NCBI GenBank assembly: GCA_030549335.1
Contig: CM060193.1
Coordinates: 49,360,489-49,424,488, forward strand
Length of the DNA: 64,000 bases
Source of the DNA: Pontederia crassipes
Lineage: Eukaryota > Streptophyta > Magnoliopsida > Commelinales > Pontederiaceae
Direction: 5' to 3'
Position numbers and translations under genes: made by a program. Shown here piece by piece: positions 1 through 12,418 of this stretch; the stretch's first letter is position 1; every line of letters begins with the position of its first letter. The notes under the pieces are model-generated. The model was not told the origin of the DNA, made no database searches, and saw nothing but the letters and a program-made list of their open reading frames with translations.

Positions 1-1341
1 AGGTCGTATTCTATCCCCAAATCAGACGCTCAAAAGTTGAGCGATTGCGAACGTCCATTCAGAGTTAATCTTTCGGCCTATTCGAAGGTCGTATGTGGAT
101 CGGTCGATTGAAAAGGTATTTGATCATCCATTTTTAGCATGAGGACATTCTCGAACTTTCGGTCAAGAGTTTTGGTCGGCCAAAACTTGATCGGCCGTCC
201 GTTCGAACCAGCTCCATCTTCCGCCTGCTGCCAAAAATTTTTCCAGCAGAATAATCCAAATCGGTTGCCCAAAATACTTTCGGTCAACCGATTGGTTATC
301 GTCGTTATTTTTTAGTCTCGACTTTTTTCCAGTTCGGTCGTTCGAAGGGGTTTCGAACTTCCATTCTAGTCTAGATCGGTCATCCGATCTAGTTTCCAAT
401 GTCCGATCTAGTAGTCACTATACTCGGTCGTGGTGATTCGGATGCTTGAAAGGGGTTTTCGTCGACTGTTTCAAATTGATAAAGCCTAAAGTCATTGCCG
501 AATATTTAAGTTTTCAATTAGGTTTTCAATCATAAACATAGATCTAAACATTTTACTATTATTCCTAACATGAATCATAATCCAGCGGCAAATCTAATTG
601 AAATCTTCATCATGATCATATCATTTTCATCACATTAATTGTGTTTACTATACTTATGCATGAAAGAATATCTATCAACAAGAAACATAATTTCAGTCTT
701 GATAGCATAGATCATCTATTATTTAACTATACCATAATTTCTATACCATTAACTATTATTTAACTATACCTAAGAATAGATAATCTATTCTTCATAATTT
801 CAATTCTATACCATAATCTATTATTTGACTACCGAAACATACATGATTCAGAGATATCATTCACAACATCAAAACTTTATCATATGAACAATTGTATCAT
901 TCGACTAACGCATAAATCAATGGAATCAGGTTGAAACCTCATGAAGAAATCATATGGTACGACATCTACCCCTACTAACATTGATCCTACATCTAAATAA
1001 GTCCTTAAAACATGCATTAATCTTAGAAAAACACCCCATCATCCTGATCCCAAGTAACAATTCCTTATATCGTTCTTCACCAGTCAGGTTCTAGCCCCGC
1101 CCCCTTCATCTCTTCTATGCCCGATGGATCTACTAGAATCACCCTGCTGCTCTCTAGTTGAGATCAAGCTATGGAGCAAAGGAAGCAAAACAACATTGAT
1201 GAAAATTAGAGATGAAGAAGAAGAGGAAAAGGAGAAGAGAAATTGAAGCTTATATGGTCTCTACTTCTGGGGGTTTCATGTCCCTTTGAATTCAAGAGAT
1301 CATGGTAGGGGTTACAAATCTTCAGGTGTAATGGAGGAACG
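1..1341. mobile_element. LTR-retroelement-like fossil (probable Ty3/Gypsy LTR), left part
   Basis: Long non-coding sequence without a convincing open frame. Its composition and phrases resemble plant Ty3/Gypsy LTRs, including an 'aatccagcggcaaatc' stretch near 580 and a purine-rich tract at 1200-1240. It appears to continue after the CACTA insertion at 1342-4259 and to end near 'ggtgtgctaca' at about 4440. It runs off the left edge of the window, so the whole element cannot be judged. The short reading frames here look random. Family assignment is from memory of sequence style and is weak. Confidence 0.35.
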
Positions 1342-4259
1342 CACTACAAGAATATTGCGATTTTGCGACAGATTTATCCGCCACGAATCCTTCAAAATCC
1401 ATTGCAAATATGCTTTTGCGACGGATTTTTCGTCGGATAGGAAGTAGTTGGCAATGTTGTCGTCGAAAAAAATTATCGACAGTCCTCAAACATGCCTTTA
1501 GAGATTTTGACGGATCTCTGCGACGAAAAAATGACCTTCAAAACTTTTTAAAGCTAAAATCCATCGAAAGTTCCTAGGGGAAGATCGCCTTCGGCACTTC
1601 CGATGGAATTGGGCATCAGAAGCTCCTAATCCTGCCGGCACTAGAGGAAGTATTGGCTCCTTCACAACTTTCCACGGATTTCGATGGGTTTCCCATTGAT
1701 AGTTCCGATAGGAGGACACCCGTCGAAGTCTTCGATAGGTCGCACCCATCGAAGGCTTTAGCAGGCGACGCCCATCGAAGCCTTCGATGGGCATACTCCC
1801 GTCGAAGGCTTCGACGGGCGCTGTCCGTCGTAGGTACCGACAGAATGCGATGGATTTGTCCGTCAGAATTTTTGTTAAAATACAAAAAAATTAGGCTGCC
1901 TGCTGTCGAATCGGCGCTGGCCGCCGATCCGACATCAGGCGGCCAGAATCGAGATAGAGAGAGGGGGAGGGGAATGAGGATGGGAAGGACACCACGAAAG
2001 CAGCCGCCGGTGCATGGATCGCCGACGTGTGGGTCCGACCGCCCGCGACTGGATCTAGATGCCCGTGGGCGGATCCGGCCGACCGCTCGTGACTAGATCC
2101 GGCTGACTGCGACGTGGATCCAGCCGCCCGCACGCGAATCCAGTCGCCTGTGACCAGATCCGGCCGCCCGTTGCCGCATCCAATGCGGCGGGCGGGGCGA
2201 TCTGGTGCGCAAGCGCCGGATCCGATCGGCGGCGGACTGGATCCGGTCGCCTGTGCGGCGGATCCAGCCGTAGACGCCGCATCCGACCGCCTTTGTGGTG
2301 GACTCGGCCGCAGGCGTCGGGTCCGGCCTCCTGTGCACCGAATCCGACACATGCGTCGGATCCAACCGCTTGTGTGCCGATCCGGCCACCTGTGCGGCCA
2401 TAGTCAAGAGAGAGGGAGAGGGAGAGGAGGAGCGCGACCGGTGTCGGGATCGCCGGAGTCGTGGATGGTCGCCGGAGCCGTGGAGTCACCTCCGTCATCA
2501 TGGGAGAGGGAGAGATAGGGGGAGAGAGAGCGGTGTGAGAGAGGGGGGAATGAGTGAGAGTAATACAGGGAGAGAGGTTGGGTGGGGAACGAATAGGGAG
2601 AGGGAGGGAAGATTAATTTTGGGCGGGAAAATATTGGACGAGAAGAAATTAGAGTTAGTGACGGATGAATCCTTCGGTAATATCGACGAAAATATATCAG
2701 TCGATAATAGTGAAGGTTGAATTCGTCGGTAAATATAATATTAATATATAAATCATATATTTTATCTTATATTATATATATAATATTAAAATATTATTTA
2801 TTGAAGGATATTTCCTTTGCAATTATCGAGGGATTCGATACCCGTCGATAAATCCGAAGAAATTGTCCTTCGGTAATTAAAGTATTATAATTTATTATCA
2901 ATATTTATACATATAATATTATTATTAAGTATTAATAATACTATATGTATTAATATATATATGATTATAAACATTAATAATATAATATAAGTATTATAAA
3001 TAAATGAAGGATATGTGTGTATTATATTATATGTATGTATTAGTAAATGTAAGAAATATGCATTTTGTTATATTATAAATATTACTAATAAATTATTATT
3101 TTAGTTATCGATGGGCTTAGCTTTCAAAATTATCGAGGGCTGAAATATCCTTCATTACTATAGACGGAAAGTATCCTTCGCTACTATAGATGGATATATC
3201 CTTCGGAATTACCGACGGATAAATATTCCTCGGTAATTTCGAAGGCCATGCCCGTTAGTAATTTTAATAATAAAATATTAAACATATACTTATATCTCTC
3301 TTCCATTTTTATAAAATATTTATAATATAACATAATATTTCTAATGATTATAATCATATATATTAATACATATAATTAATATCAATATATATACTATTAC
3401 GAATGTTTAATAATATTATTATATATATAAATATTGATAATAAATAATATTATTTTAATTACTGACAGGTATTTCCTTCAAAATTATCGAATGTTAGTCC
3501 TTCGGTAACTTCGAAGGCATTATCCTTCACTAGTTACCGACGGATAATGTGCTTCGAAATTATGGATGGATGGTAATCCTTCGGTATTTTCGAAGGCACT
3601 ATCCTTCGATAAATAAAATAATAATATATTATTAATGTTAATAATATAACACATATCTCGCTTCCATTTTTATAAAATATTTGTAATATAACATAATATC
3701 AATACATATACTATTATTTATATATGATTGTAATTATATATATATATATTAATACATATAATTAATATCAATACATATACTATTATTAATGTTTAATAAT
3801 ATATAAATATTGATAATAAATGATACTATTTTAATTACCGAAGGAACTAGCCTTCGCAATTACCGAAGGATTAACATCCATTAATTGTGAAGGCATTATC
3901 CTTTGATAATTACCGATAGGTAATGTTTTTCGAAATTACCGATGGGTAAATAAAATAATAATTTAATATAAGATACTGAATATATATTTATATTATATTA
4001 CATATATATTATTATAAATACAATTACCGATGGATATTTCCTTCGAAATTATCGACGGATTTAATTCTTTTGATAATTCCGAAGGCTATACATGTCGGTA
4101 ATTTATCGACGGAGGTTTTCCGTCCATAGTAAGGAAGGACATTTCGGTCTTCGGTAATTCGGAAGGAGTTTAATATCCGTCGCTACTGCCGTCAATAAAT
4201 GAGAATGATTCATTTCCTTCGAAAAATGTCCGTTGCAAATTCGCCATATTCTTATAGTG
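1342..4259. mobile_element. CACTA (En/Spm-type) non-autonomous DNA transposon, copy 1
   Basis: The left end reads CACTACAAGAATATTGCG and the right end, on the minus strand, reads CACTATAAGAATATGGCG. These are the diagnostic CACTA terminal inverted repeats. The flanking 3-bp sites are ACG and ATG, a one-mismatch target duplication. Both subterminal zones carry many copies of motifs such as CCTTCGGTAATT and CCGAAGG in both orientations, as expected for transposase-binding subterminal repeats. The core (about 1650-2520) is GC-rich with degenerate GATCCGGCCGCC-like repeats followed by a purine-rich GAGAGG tract. No transposase frame is visible, so the element depended on an autonomous relative. 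The overlapping frames in the core on both strands are by-products of the repeats. Confidence 0.88.
3288..3960. repeat. Tandem duplication of about 360 bp inside CACTA copy 1
   Basis: The stretch beginning 'atctctcttccatttttat' near 3293 recurs as 'atctcgcttccatttttat' near 3655. Each is followed by the same AT-rich block and then by the CCTTCGGTAATT-type repeats. The two units differ by scattered substitutions and small indels. Confidence 0.7.
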
Positions 4260-4440
4260 ATGGCTTCTTATGCCCGTAGCGCTTACGGATGTCCGAAAGA
4301 GTTTTGGTCGTTCGATCATGTGTCAGCCGAGCTGGCGGCTTATCGCGATAACAAACGTTCATTTTGGATTTCGAGCGTTTACTGATCCGACGTCAACATT
4401 AATAAAAATTTAAATCTTTTACGAAATTTTGGTGTGCTAC
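4260..4440. mobile_element. LTR-like fossil, right part after the CACTA insertion
   Basis: Same style of sequence as positions 1-1341 (for example 'gttttggtcg' occurs in both). It ends near 'aaattttggtgtgctaca', which resembles the 3' end of plant Gypsy LTRs. It is read as the remainder of the sequence that CACTA copy 1 split. Confidence 0.3.
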
Positions 4441-4479
4441 AGTGGCTGTCAATGAGGGTGGATCCTTGGACACCGTGTC

Positions 4480-4950
4480 AAAAAATGTTGTTTCTATCTT
4501 TACCTTTTGTTTGTGGGTTGTCTGGAATGCACGGAAAAATGTCTAGTATTGCTCAAAATGCAAAACCATATTAGTGATACGAGAGAAGGCGATGGCTGGC
4601 TGACCATAGTGGATATGCTAGGGAACTAAGATTTGATGCACTCTTCCCCCATGACCCAAGTTGGGCTCCAACCATTGAGCTGGTATAAGATAAATTCAGA
4701 TGGCTCTTATACCGACCAGGGATTCTGAGAACTGATAATGGGTGGGTCTTTCTTTTTCTTTTTTTTTTTTTTCAGAAAACAATTGCATGCTCTTAGGTTC
4801 AACTCGATGCATGCTAGAGGTACTTTGAAGCTCACCGATCGATGATGGTTGGATATGGATTACATAAGGCTCAACAGTTGGGAATCAACCATGTACGGGT
4901 ACGTAGAATCATATCATACTCGACAAGCACCTTATTTATTATCGTGAGCA
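4480..4950 (+). mobile_element. LINE remnant: RNase H-like piece
   Basis: Translation around 4680-4720 gives KINSDGSYTDQG, the first strand of the plant LINE-associated RNase H domain (RVT_3 type, typical K-I-N-x-D-G-S). It is followed near 4735 by a decayed version of the usual LRTDNG stretch. A later stretch (4842-4900) reads as the following helix with LHKAQQLGINHV. The frame shifts several times, so this is a short dead fragment. No reverse transcriptase is attached. Confidence 0.5.
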
Positions 4951-5640
4951 CGAAAGCATCGTACATTCTTTCTGCATCAATGATTCAAAATGAAGAAAGA
5001 AGCCTAAATAAACATGGAACTGTAGCAAGGAAAATCAACGTACGTATATGATAAAACTACTACAACACAAGGGAATTTTTTTTTTGTATAAACACTTAAA
5101 CTACGCCGACAAGAGAAATATCGGTAATAAGAGACCCATTTCCAGGAATGCCCAAGGAATCGGAGTTGAAACAAAAAGAACACGTACGAAACCAAAACCG
5201 AGATCACACATATGATTTCTAGCAAGCCAAGGGAAATCAACAACTGATATCTGTTGAAATCAACAACTAATATCGAAGAAGAAAATCAGAAAGAGAAGAT
5301 GGAGAGGCGTCCGGCCGGGGCGGCGGCATCCTCGATCGGTTTATGCATGCTTATATTATATGCTTCTTCAAATGAAACAAAATTTTCCCAACATTCTGCT
5401 TGACACGCTCCTTTCAATATGTCTTCAGTATTTTCTTATTATTTTGATCCTCCAGAGGGTTGAAGACTCTTTAAAGCCATATTATTGTTCACTCTCATTT
5501 TGTAATGGGTGCAAATTATAACTACATTAAACAATGTTTTGTAATAATATTACACAAAGTTAGTCTCTATTAAAAATAAAGGAACTTGAAAAAAAATGAT
5601 ATATTATGCATCCTACGGTTGTCCTCTTTTAGAAAAAATA
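4951..5640. other. Intergenic, nothing recognised
   Basis: AT-rich DNA with short homopolymer runs. No coding frame with a familiar motif, no RNA gene and no clear repeat end was seen. Confidence 0.5.
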
Positions 5641-5987
5641 TAGAAAAAAAATATGTAATGTATTATATTATATTAAATAATAATAATAAAATATTAAATA
5701 TATACTTATATTATGTTACATATATAAAATATTAGATTTAATTACCAACGGTTCTACCTCCAAAATTATTAACAGATTTACATATACTTATATTATATTA
5801 CATATACTTACATCTGCGATAATTCTGAAAGTTAGGCCCTTAGCTAATTTATCCATGGGAATGTGTCGTAGTAGCGAGGGATTTTTTACCTTTGATATTT
5901 TGAAAGATTTTTTCTATCCATCACAAATGTTCGAAAAATGCGAAACATTCTTATCATTCGAAAATTATCCGTGGTAAATTGGCAATT
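5640..5987. mobile_element. Diverged end of the CACTA copy-1 family
   Basis: Sequence such as 'taccaacggttctacctcc' and the terminal part 'tccgtggtaaattggcaatttt' parallels the last 300 bp of CACTA copy 1 ('tccgttgcaaattcgccat'). The CACTA terminus itself is lost. It is an old truncated copy lying 1.4 kb downstream of the intact one. Confidence 0.5.
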
Positions 5988-6481
5988 TTGTATTGTATTG
6001 CATTGTTTCTATAACGGTTGGTGTTATAACTGGTTTCATTATTTCTTTTCCCCATGACCGTGTCTTTGTTGTGCAAGAAAAGTAATCAATATTCAAAGTT
6101 TGTTTTAGTGATACAAAGAGAAAATAAAGAATGTTATGAAAAACGAACGTAATTATGAAGTAATTTAGTGAGAAAAATGTATTTTGTAACAAGAATCCGC
6201 CTTAGTTCAGCCAAAAGAAAGATTTTTTTCCTCTTTTTGCAGGAGTTTTTTTTTCTTTTGGATTTAATTTTTATGTTTTATTCAAAAAACTCGACATTTA
6301 GTTTTTTTTTCTCCTTATTTATAAGTGAATAATTCTTCATATCACATGTTTTATATAGCAAAGATTTTTTTTGAATATTTTTGTATTCAAAAGACTATAT
6401 AATTGAGCTTATCAAAATTTTTAATCAAAATAAATTACAGTACTAATTATGTATGAAAGCAATTGTTTTTTTTGTAAGTAT
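5988..6481. other. AT-rich intergenic, nothing recognised
   Basis: Very AT-rich sequence with T runs and no supported frame. It ends exactly at the TAT target duplication of the next CACTA element. Confidence 0.5.
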
Positions 6482-8122
6482 CACTACAAGAAAATCGTAA
6501 TTTTTCGACAGATAATTTGCGACGGTTTTAAATCCGTCGCAATTTGCGACGGATTTCTCGACGGTTCCGTTTCCGACGGATTTTTCGACGGTTATGATCG
6601 TCGGAAATAATTTATATTATTATTTAATTTTTCAACGATTAGGAAAGTCGATATTTTCGACGGATATCCATCCGTCGCAATTTTCGACGACTTTTCCGAC
6701 GGTTACGATCGTCGGAAATAAAAAATTAAATTATATATTTTAATATTATTATTAATTTTTTTTGACGGATTTTCCGACGGTCACGACCGTCGGAAATAAA
6801 AAATTAATTATATAATTTATTATATTATTATTTAATTTTTCGACGATTAGGAACATCGATATTTCCGACGGATATCCATCCGTCGCAAAATCCGCCGCAA
6901 TTTTCGAAGGTCGCAACCGTCGGTAAATGTATAATAATGTCATATATGAGTATTTTATTAATATAACTAGCGACGGTCCAAACCGTCGCATTTACCGACA
7001 GTTTTGACCGTCGATAACGATTACCGACGGTTCAAACCGTCGGTAAAATAAAAAATAAATATTATATATAACTAAATATATTTTCGACGGTCACAACCGT
7101 CGGTAATTATAAAAATATTTAATATTTACGTTTTCGACGGCCGAAACCGTCGGTAATTAAAATTTCGTTATCCCGCTTTTTTTTCCTTTTTCCCGCTTTC
7201 TTTCCACTTTTTCCCTTTATATATATTCCTCCTCCCTCTTCTCTCTCTCCCTCCTCCCTCCACTCCTCTCTCTCTCCCTCCACTCCTCTCTCTCTCCCTC
7301 CTCTCCTCTCTCTCTCCCGGCCGCGAACACCCTCTCCCGTGCGCCGGACGCCGGCGACCCTCCCACGCCGGACGCCGGCGACCCTCTCCCGCACCGGCGA
7401 CCCTCTCCCGCGCCGGCGTATCTCTCTCTCTCCCGCTCCACGCCGGCATCTCTCTCTCTACTGTCGGCCGGATCTGGCCGTGGCTGTTCGGATCTGGCCC
7501 CCAGCGGCCGATCGGCCGACTGGCGGCCGGATCCGGCCTCCAGCGGCCGATCGGCCGATTGGCGGCCGGATCGGCCGCCAGGCTACCGATTCCGGCCTCC
7601 AGCGGCCGGATCCGGCCGCCTGGCGAATTTTTTTTATATTTAAAAAATTATTTGCGACAGTTGCGACCGTCAAAAGATCGACGGTTGCGACGCCCGTCCA
7701 AAGTTTCGACAGTTGCGACCGTCGAAAAGTTGCGACGGTTCGAACCACCGGCCTTTTCCGACGGTTGCAACCGTCGGAAATGTCGACGGCTCGGACCGCC
7801 GGCCTTTTTCGGCGGTTGCAACCGTCAGAAATATCGACGGTTCGGACCGCCGACTTTTCTGGCGGTTGCAACCGTCGGAAATATCGACGGTTCGAACCGC
7901 CGGGGACTTTTCCGGCGGTTGCAACAGTCGAAAAATATTCCGACGGCCAGAACCGTCGATATTTTCCACGAATTTTTTCAACCGTCGCAAATCCATTTGC
8001 GACGAGCGTTTTTTCAACGGATCGATTCCGACTGAAAAACCGTCTGAAATTGCGTTACCGACGGTTTTCGGACTGATTACCGACGGTCCGGACCGTTGGT
8101 AATCCGCGTTTTTTTAGTAGTG
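6482..8122. mobile_element. CACTA non-autonomous DNA transposon, copy 2
   Basis: The left end reads CACTACAAGAAAATCG and the right end, on the minus strand, reads CACTACTAAAAAAACGCG. The element is flanked on both sides by the 3-bp duplication TAT (6479-6481 and 8123-8125), which is the CACTA target-site size. Both subterminal arms are built from short palindromic units of the form GACGGT-4nt-ACCGTC. The core (about 7200-7620) has a CT-rich tract followed by GGATCCGGCC-type repeats. No transposase is present. The 245-codon frame across 7339-8076 and the frames opposite it are translations of the repeats. A related copy lies inverted at 14101-15876. Confidence 0.92.
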
Positions 8123-8640
8123 TATAATTATTACACATTATGATAGTTATGTTGTATTAATATATGCACTATCATTACATATTTTATTTTATAAATATGG
8201 CTAATATGATTTCATAAATTTGGTTCCTAGAAGAGTATTTATTTCTTCTAAATTATAATATTTAATGAAAATAAATGTTAACTGTTAATTAATTTAATAG
8301 ATCATTCAGATTTCAATTTTGGATTGATTAAGTTGGTGATTCAAATATTAATTATCTATCAACGCTCTTGAAAAAATCATAATGTAAACTCTTACGGATG
8401 AGTTAACTAAAATGTTACATAAACAATCATCAGATAATAAAAACTAGTGAACTAATATGTTTTTCACGGGTGAACGACCACTACATCCCACCCCCCTCCC
8501 CCCATGCGCACATGCAACTGCCACGGAACTTTTCGGGCAAAAAAGTCAAAACAGATTACTTAGTCTCCTTAGGTTATGTAGTCCAGGAGTCAGCACATGG
8601 ATCCTGTAAAGTTAAACACGTTAATCGTCGACTTGGTTCG
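8123..8640. other. Intergenic, possible decayed LINE 5' sequence
   Basis: AT-rich to 8460, then less so up to the first recognisable endonuclease-like sequence of the LINE. No frame can be supported. The 8560-8640 part may already belong to the LINE, but no motif shows this. Confidence 0.35.
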
Positions 8641-8724
8641 GACTGAGAGAGCATATGTTGTGCCGCAGTAGGGCATCGAGTGGCATCATATTGGCCTCCC
8701 AGATTACCTCGCTCCTTACTTATG

Positions 8725-9763
8725 CACAAGTTTTGCATGCAGCTGTATCTTTTAATGGTTTAGTTTTTTTAATTTCCTGTGTTTATACTAGTATTGTTCC
8801 TTCTCTTTGTACCTCCCACTTCAATCGAGTGGCACCCCTTTCTGACTAACATGCTCTATTAGAATCTTCAAACATATTATTGATTTGTAGGGACTTATTG
8901 ATATAAATCTCTCTGGCCTCCCTTTCACCTGGTGTAATAGTCGGGCTAACTTAGTATGTGTACATTTTAGACCAGATAGGGTCCTCCTCAACAACCATTG
9001 GCTGGATGTTTTCCCCAACCTCACCTTCTCTTCTCTCCCCCGATGTGCCTCCGACAATGCTTTTATCTTACTTAACATCGAGCAACGCCCCCGGCGGCCA
9101 CGCTCATTCAAGTATGAACCTTTTTTGTTCATGTAACTTGAACCTCGTGACATTGTGCAATGGCACTGAACGTTTGATTCGCCGGACAAAACCATCACTA
9201 ACGTCCTCGACTATATTAGGTGTGACACACAAGTTTTGCATGTAGCTGTATCTTTTAATGGTTTAGTTTTTTTTAATTTCCTGTGTTTATACTAGTATTG
9301 TTCCTTCTCTTTGTACCTCCCACTTCAACACCCTTCTTCGCCCCCCCCCCCCCCCAGACAAATCGAGTGGCACCCCTTTCTGACTAACATGCTCTATTAG
9401 AATCTTCAAACATATTATTGATTCGTAGGGACTTATTGATATAAATCTCTCTGGCCTCCCTTTCACCTGGTGTAATAGTCGGGCTAGCTTAGTATGTGTA
9501 CATATTAGACCAGATAGGGTCCTCAACAACCATTGGCTGGATGTTTTCCCCAACCTCACCCTCTCTTCTCTCCCCCGATGTGCCTCCGACAATGCTTTTA
9601 TCTTACTTAACATCGAGCAACGCCCCCGGCGGCCACGCTCATTCAAGTATGAACCTTTTTTGTTCATGTAACTTGAACCTCGTGACATTGTGCAATGGCA
9701 CTGAACGTTTGATTCGCCGGACAAAACCATCACTAACGTCCTCGACTATATTAGGTGTGACAC
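8725..9763. repeat. Tandem duplication (about 503 and 536 bp) inside the LINE endonuclease region
   Basis: The sequence starting 'cacaagttttgcatg' at 8725 starts again at 9228 and runs in parallel to about 9763. The second copy carries about 34 extra bases including a run of 15 C at 9341-9355. Otherwise the copies differ by only a few substitutions and single-base indels, so the duplication is much younger than the LINE's own decay. Confidence 0.9.
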
Positions 9764-12418
9764 CTTACGTTGGAACTGGGACATTGGGAAATTAGAGGAC
9801 AGGGCCGACCAAGCTCTCAAGCAGATTTCTGACATAGAGGCCTTGGACGTCCATCAGAGCCTCTCTCTCCTTTTGAGCTGGGCCTACTGCGCACTGCCTA
9901 TCATCGACATGCACATATCTTAGACAAATTAATTTAAATTGGTGGAGTAAAGCCAAGACTAATTGGTGTAGATAGGGAGATAGGAACATCTAGTACTAAC
10001 ATCTTTCAACAATGATTAGACATAGGCAAAACACCATTAGAACCATATAAAAAAAATATGGAAATACCACTGATGACCCAAGACTCTATTTGTCGAATAA
10101 GGACTCTATTTGTTGAATACTATAAAAACTTGTGGAAGCCCTCACCTCCGACCAATATCTCGCTTGACTATAGGCCCGACCTCCTCTCCGGACCCTACTT
10201 GGCATGATAGGTTCACTGTCGCTGTGACCTAGGATGAGGTTCGCTCGGCGTTATGGAGCATGCCTTGATGGGTTTACGGATTGTTGGCCCCACGAATTTT
10301 CATGCATAACCTCCTCCCTATTAATTGGTCAAATACCTCCTTAATATTAATCCCAAAAACTGCAAACCCTGAAACAGTTAAAGATTTCATACCTATATCA
10401 CTTTGCAATGTCCTATACGCATTCTATCAAAAGTCACTGCCAATCTCCTTCGACCAACCCTCCATTTCCTAATCGATCACACACAATATGCATTTACCAA
10501 TGGGATATGTACCTATGATAACATCATGATTGCACGGTTGCCCATTCACTTAACTCCAAAAGAGACAAGTATATGTTGATCAACGTTGGCCTTGAGAAAG
10601 CCTTTGACCGAGTGTCTTGGAACTCGGTAACCTCTATTCTTCATATCATGAATTTCCCAAAGAAATTTGTACCTTCAGCTATCTGATAAATGGCACCCCT
10701 CCCCTCCTTTCCGTAGCCATTGCAGTATTCGACAGGGGGACCCCTTGTCGCCCTACATATTTAGATTGTAGCACAAACCCTCTCATCCCTCATGCTCTCC
10801 TTTCCACATCGTCTCAAGGCCAACATTAGAAACTGTAAAACTTTTAAGTAAATTCTTGAAATGTATGATTACCTTACCAATCAAAGGGTCAACACGCAAT
10901 AATCGAAACTATACTTCCCATGCATCTGCCCAAAACACAAACTCTGGTCCATCCTCAATTTTCGTATCGACAAAATTCTATTCCTATACCTTGGGTCCCC
11001 GATCTCCCCAAAATATATTCCAATTAAAGATCAACAATTCATTATTGATAAAGTTTCCTCTCAACTTGTGGGGTGGCGTAGGCGTGTGCTTAGCTAGGCC
11101 TGCCATGCAACCCTCATTCAGTTTGTCCTAACCTATGTACCCATCTATTCTCTTGGATCCACCTACCTTGCTAGTGGTACTATTGCATCCTTAGAAAAAC
11201 TATCTTGTTCCTTTCTTTGGGATCCGAACGGCGAGCGCCGTAGTTCTCATCTTGCCAAATGGACCGTTGCGCAGCTCCCATGGTGCTCTAAAGGTTTAGG
11301 TATCCGGAGCCTCTGGAATGTCCAACATTCACTCACCGCTCAGCGCATCCTTGACCTTCTCAATGATGTTGATACACCGTGGACCTCTCTCGTCAAATCC
11401 AAGTATGGAAACTTGAATCTCCGGCACACTCAGTCCTGGGTTGTGCCTGGTCATGGAGAATTGTCCTTAACACCATTGAGCCCCTCTGCCTTGTTTTAAG
11501 GAAACAAATTGGCTCTGGCACTAGTACTTCTATACCAAACGATCTGTGGTTGTTCGACAGCCCTCTCACCTGGACCCCACATTAATAAACATGGACATTC
11601 CACTCCACAATTTAAATGCCAACCATCTAATCATAAATGGGAATTGGAATGAGCCCCTCCTCTTATCAATCTTCGGACCTAAATTGTGTTTCTAATAAAA
11701 TGTATTTATATTTCTTGCTCTGTCAATGATGACGCATGAATTTGGGTGACGGATATCCATGGATTCTCAAATGCTAAGTTAGTATATAATTTTGTTAGTC
11801 GTTGCTCTATGCTGCTAGCCTCTTGTGGAGGACCGCGTGGAATAGAATTTGGAAGATTCATATTCCGCCAAAAATCCATATTTTTCTTTCGAAGCTCTTT
11901 CAAAACCGACTGTCAACACTTGACAGCATTTTGCTTTTTTACAACACTATTAAGCCTTCTTACTCCCTATGTGGTACTACTCTCGAGACAAATGTGCACC
12001 TTATTTTTTCAATGCCATGTGGTGCACCAACGTTGGTCCCTTCTCCAATTAAACCTTAACATTTCCTTTCAGCATATGGATACCTGACACCTTGGTTCCT
12101 AGATTCAGGAGGGAACTGGTATGGATCAACAGTCAAACGACATTTTTCTATCCAGTTTTGCTCATTGTCTTTGGGAACTTTGAAATCTTCGGAACAACAT
12201 CCACTTTCGTTCACGGCGTGTTACCGTGGAGATGGCTTGGGAAAAGGCTTTTGCAGGCTTTCACCATTTTACTAATGACCATGCTCCTGAGGCTTTTTCT
12301 TGCCCCAGCCGCAAGATCCCACCCCTTATCCGGACTCATGGTGGCTCATTTACTTTTGTAGGTTCGATAGAGACCTTTGTGGTATCTGTTATTGAGATTG
12401 AGGCGCGTTCTATGCTCA

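Noticed and set aside
1653-2720. Several 130-150-codon frames on both strands
   Set aside because: They fall in the repetitive GC-rich core of CACTA copy 1. Compositional bias suppresses stops and no domain is visible.
7739-7900. GGTTCGAA-type motifs like a tRNA T-arm
   Set aside because: They are part of the GACGGTTCGAACCGTC palindromes of the CACTA element. No acceptor stem or anticodon arm is present.
7339-8076. Open frame of 245 codons on the plus strand, with 137-158-codon frames on both strands
   Set aside because: It lies inside CACTA copy 2 and is a translation of the GATCC-rich core and palindromic subterminal repeats. Equally long frames exist on the opposite strand and in copy 3.
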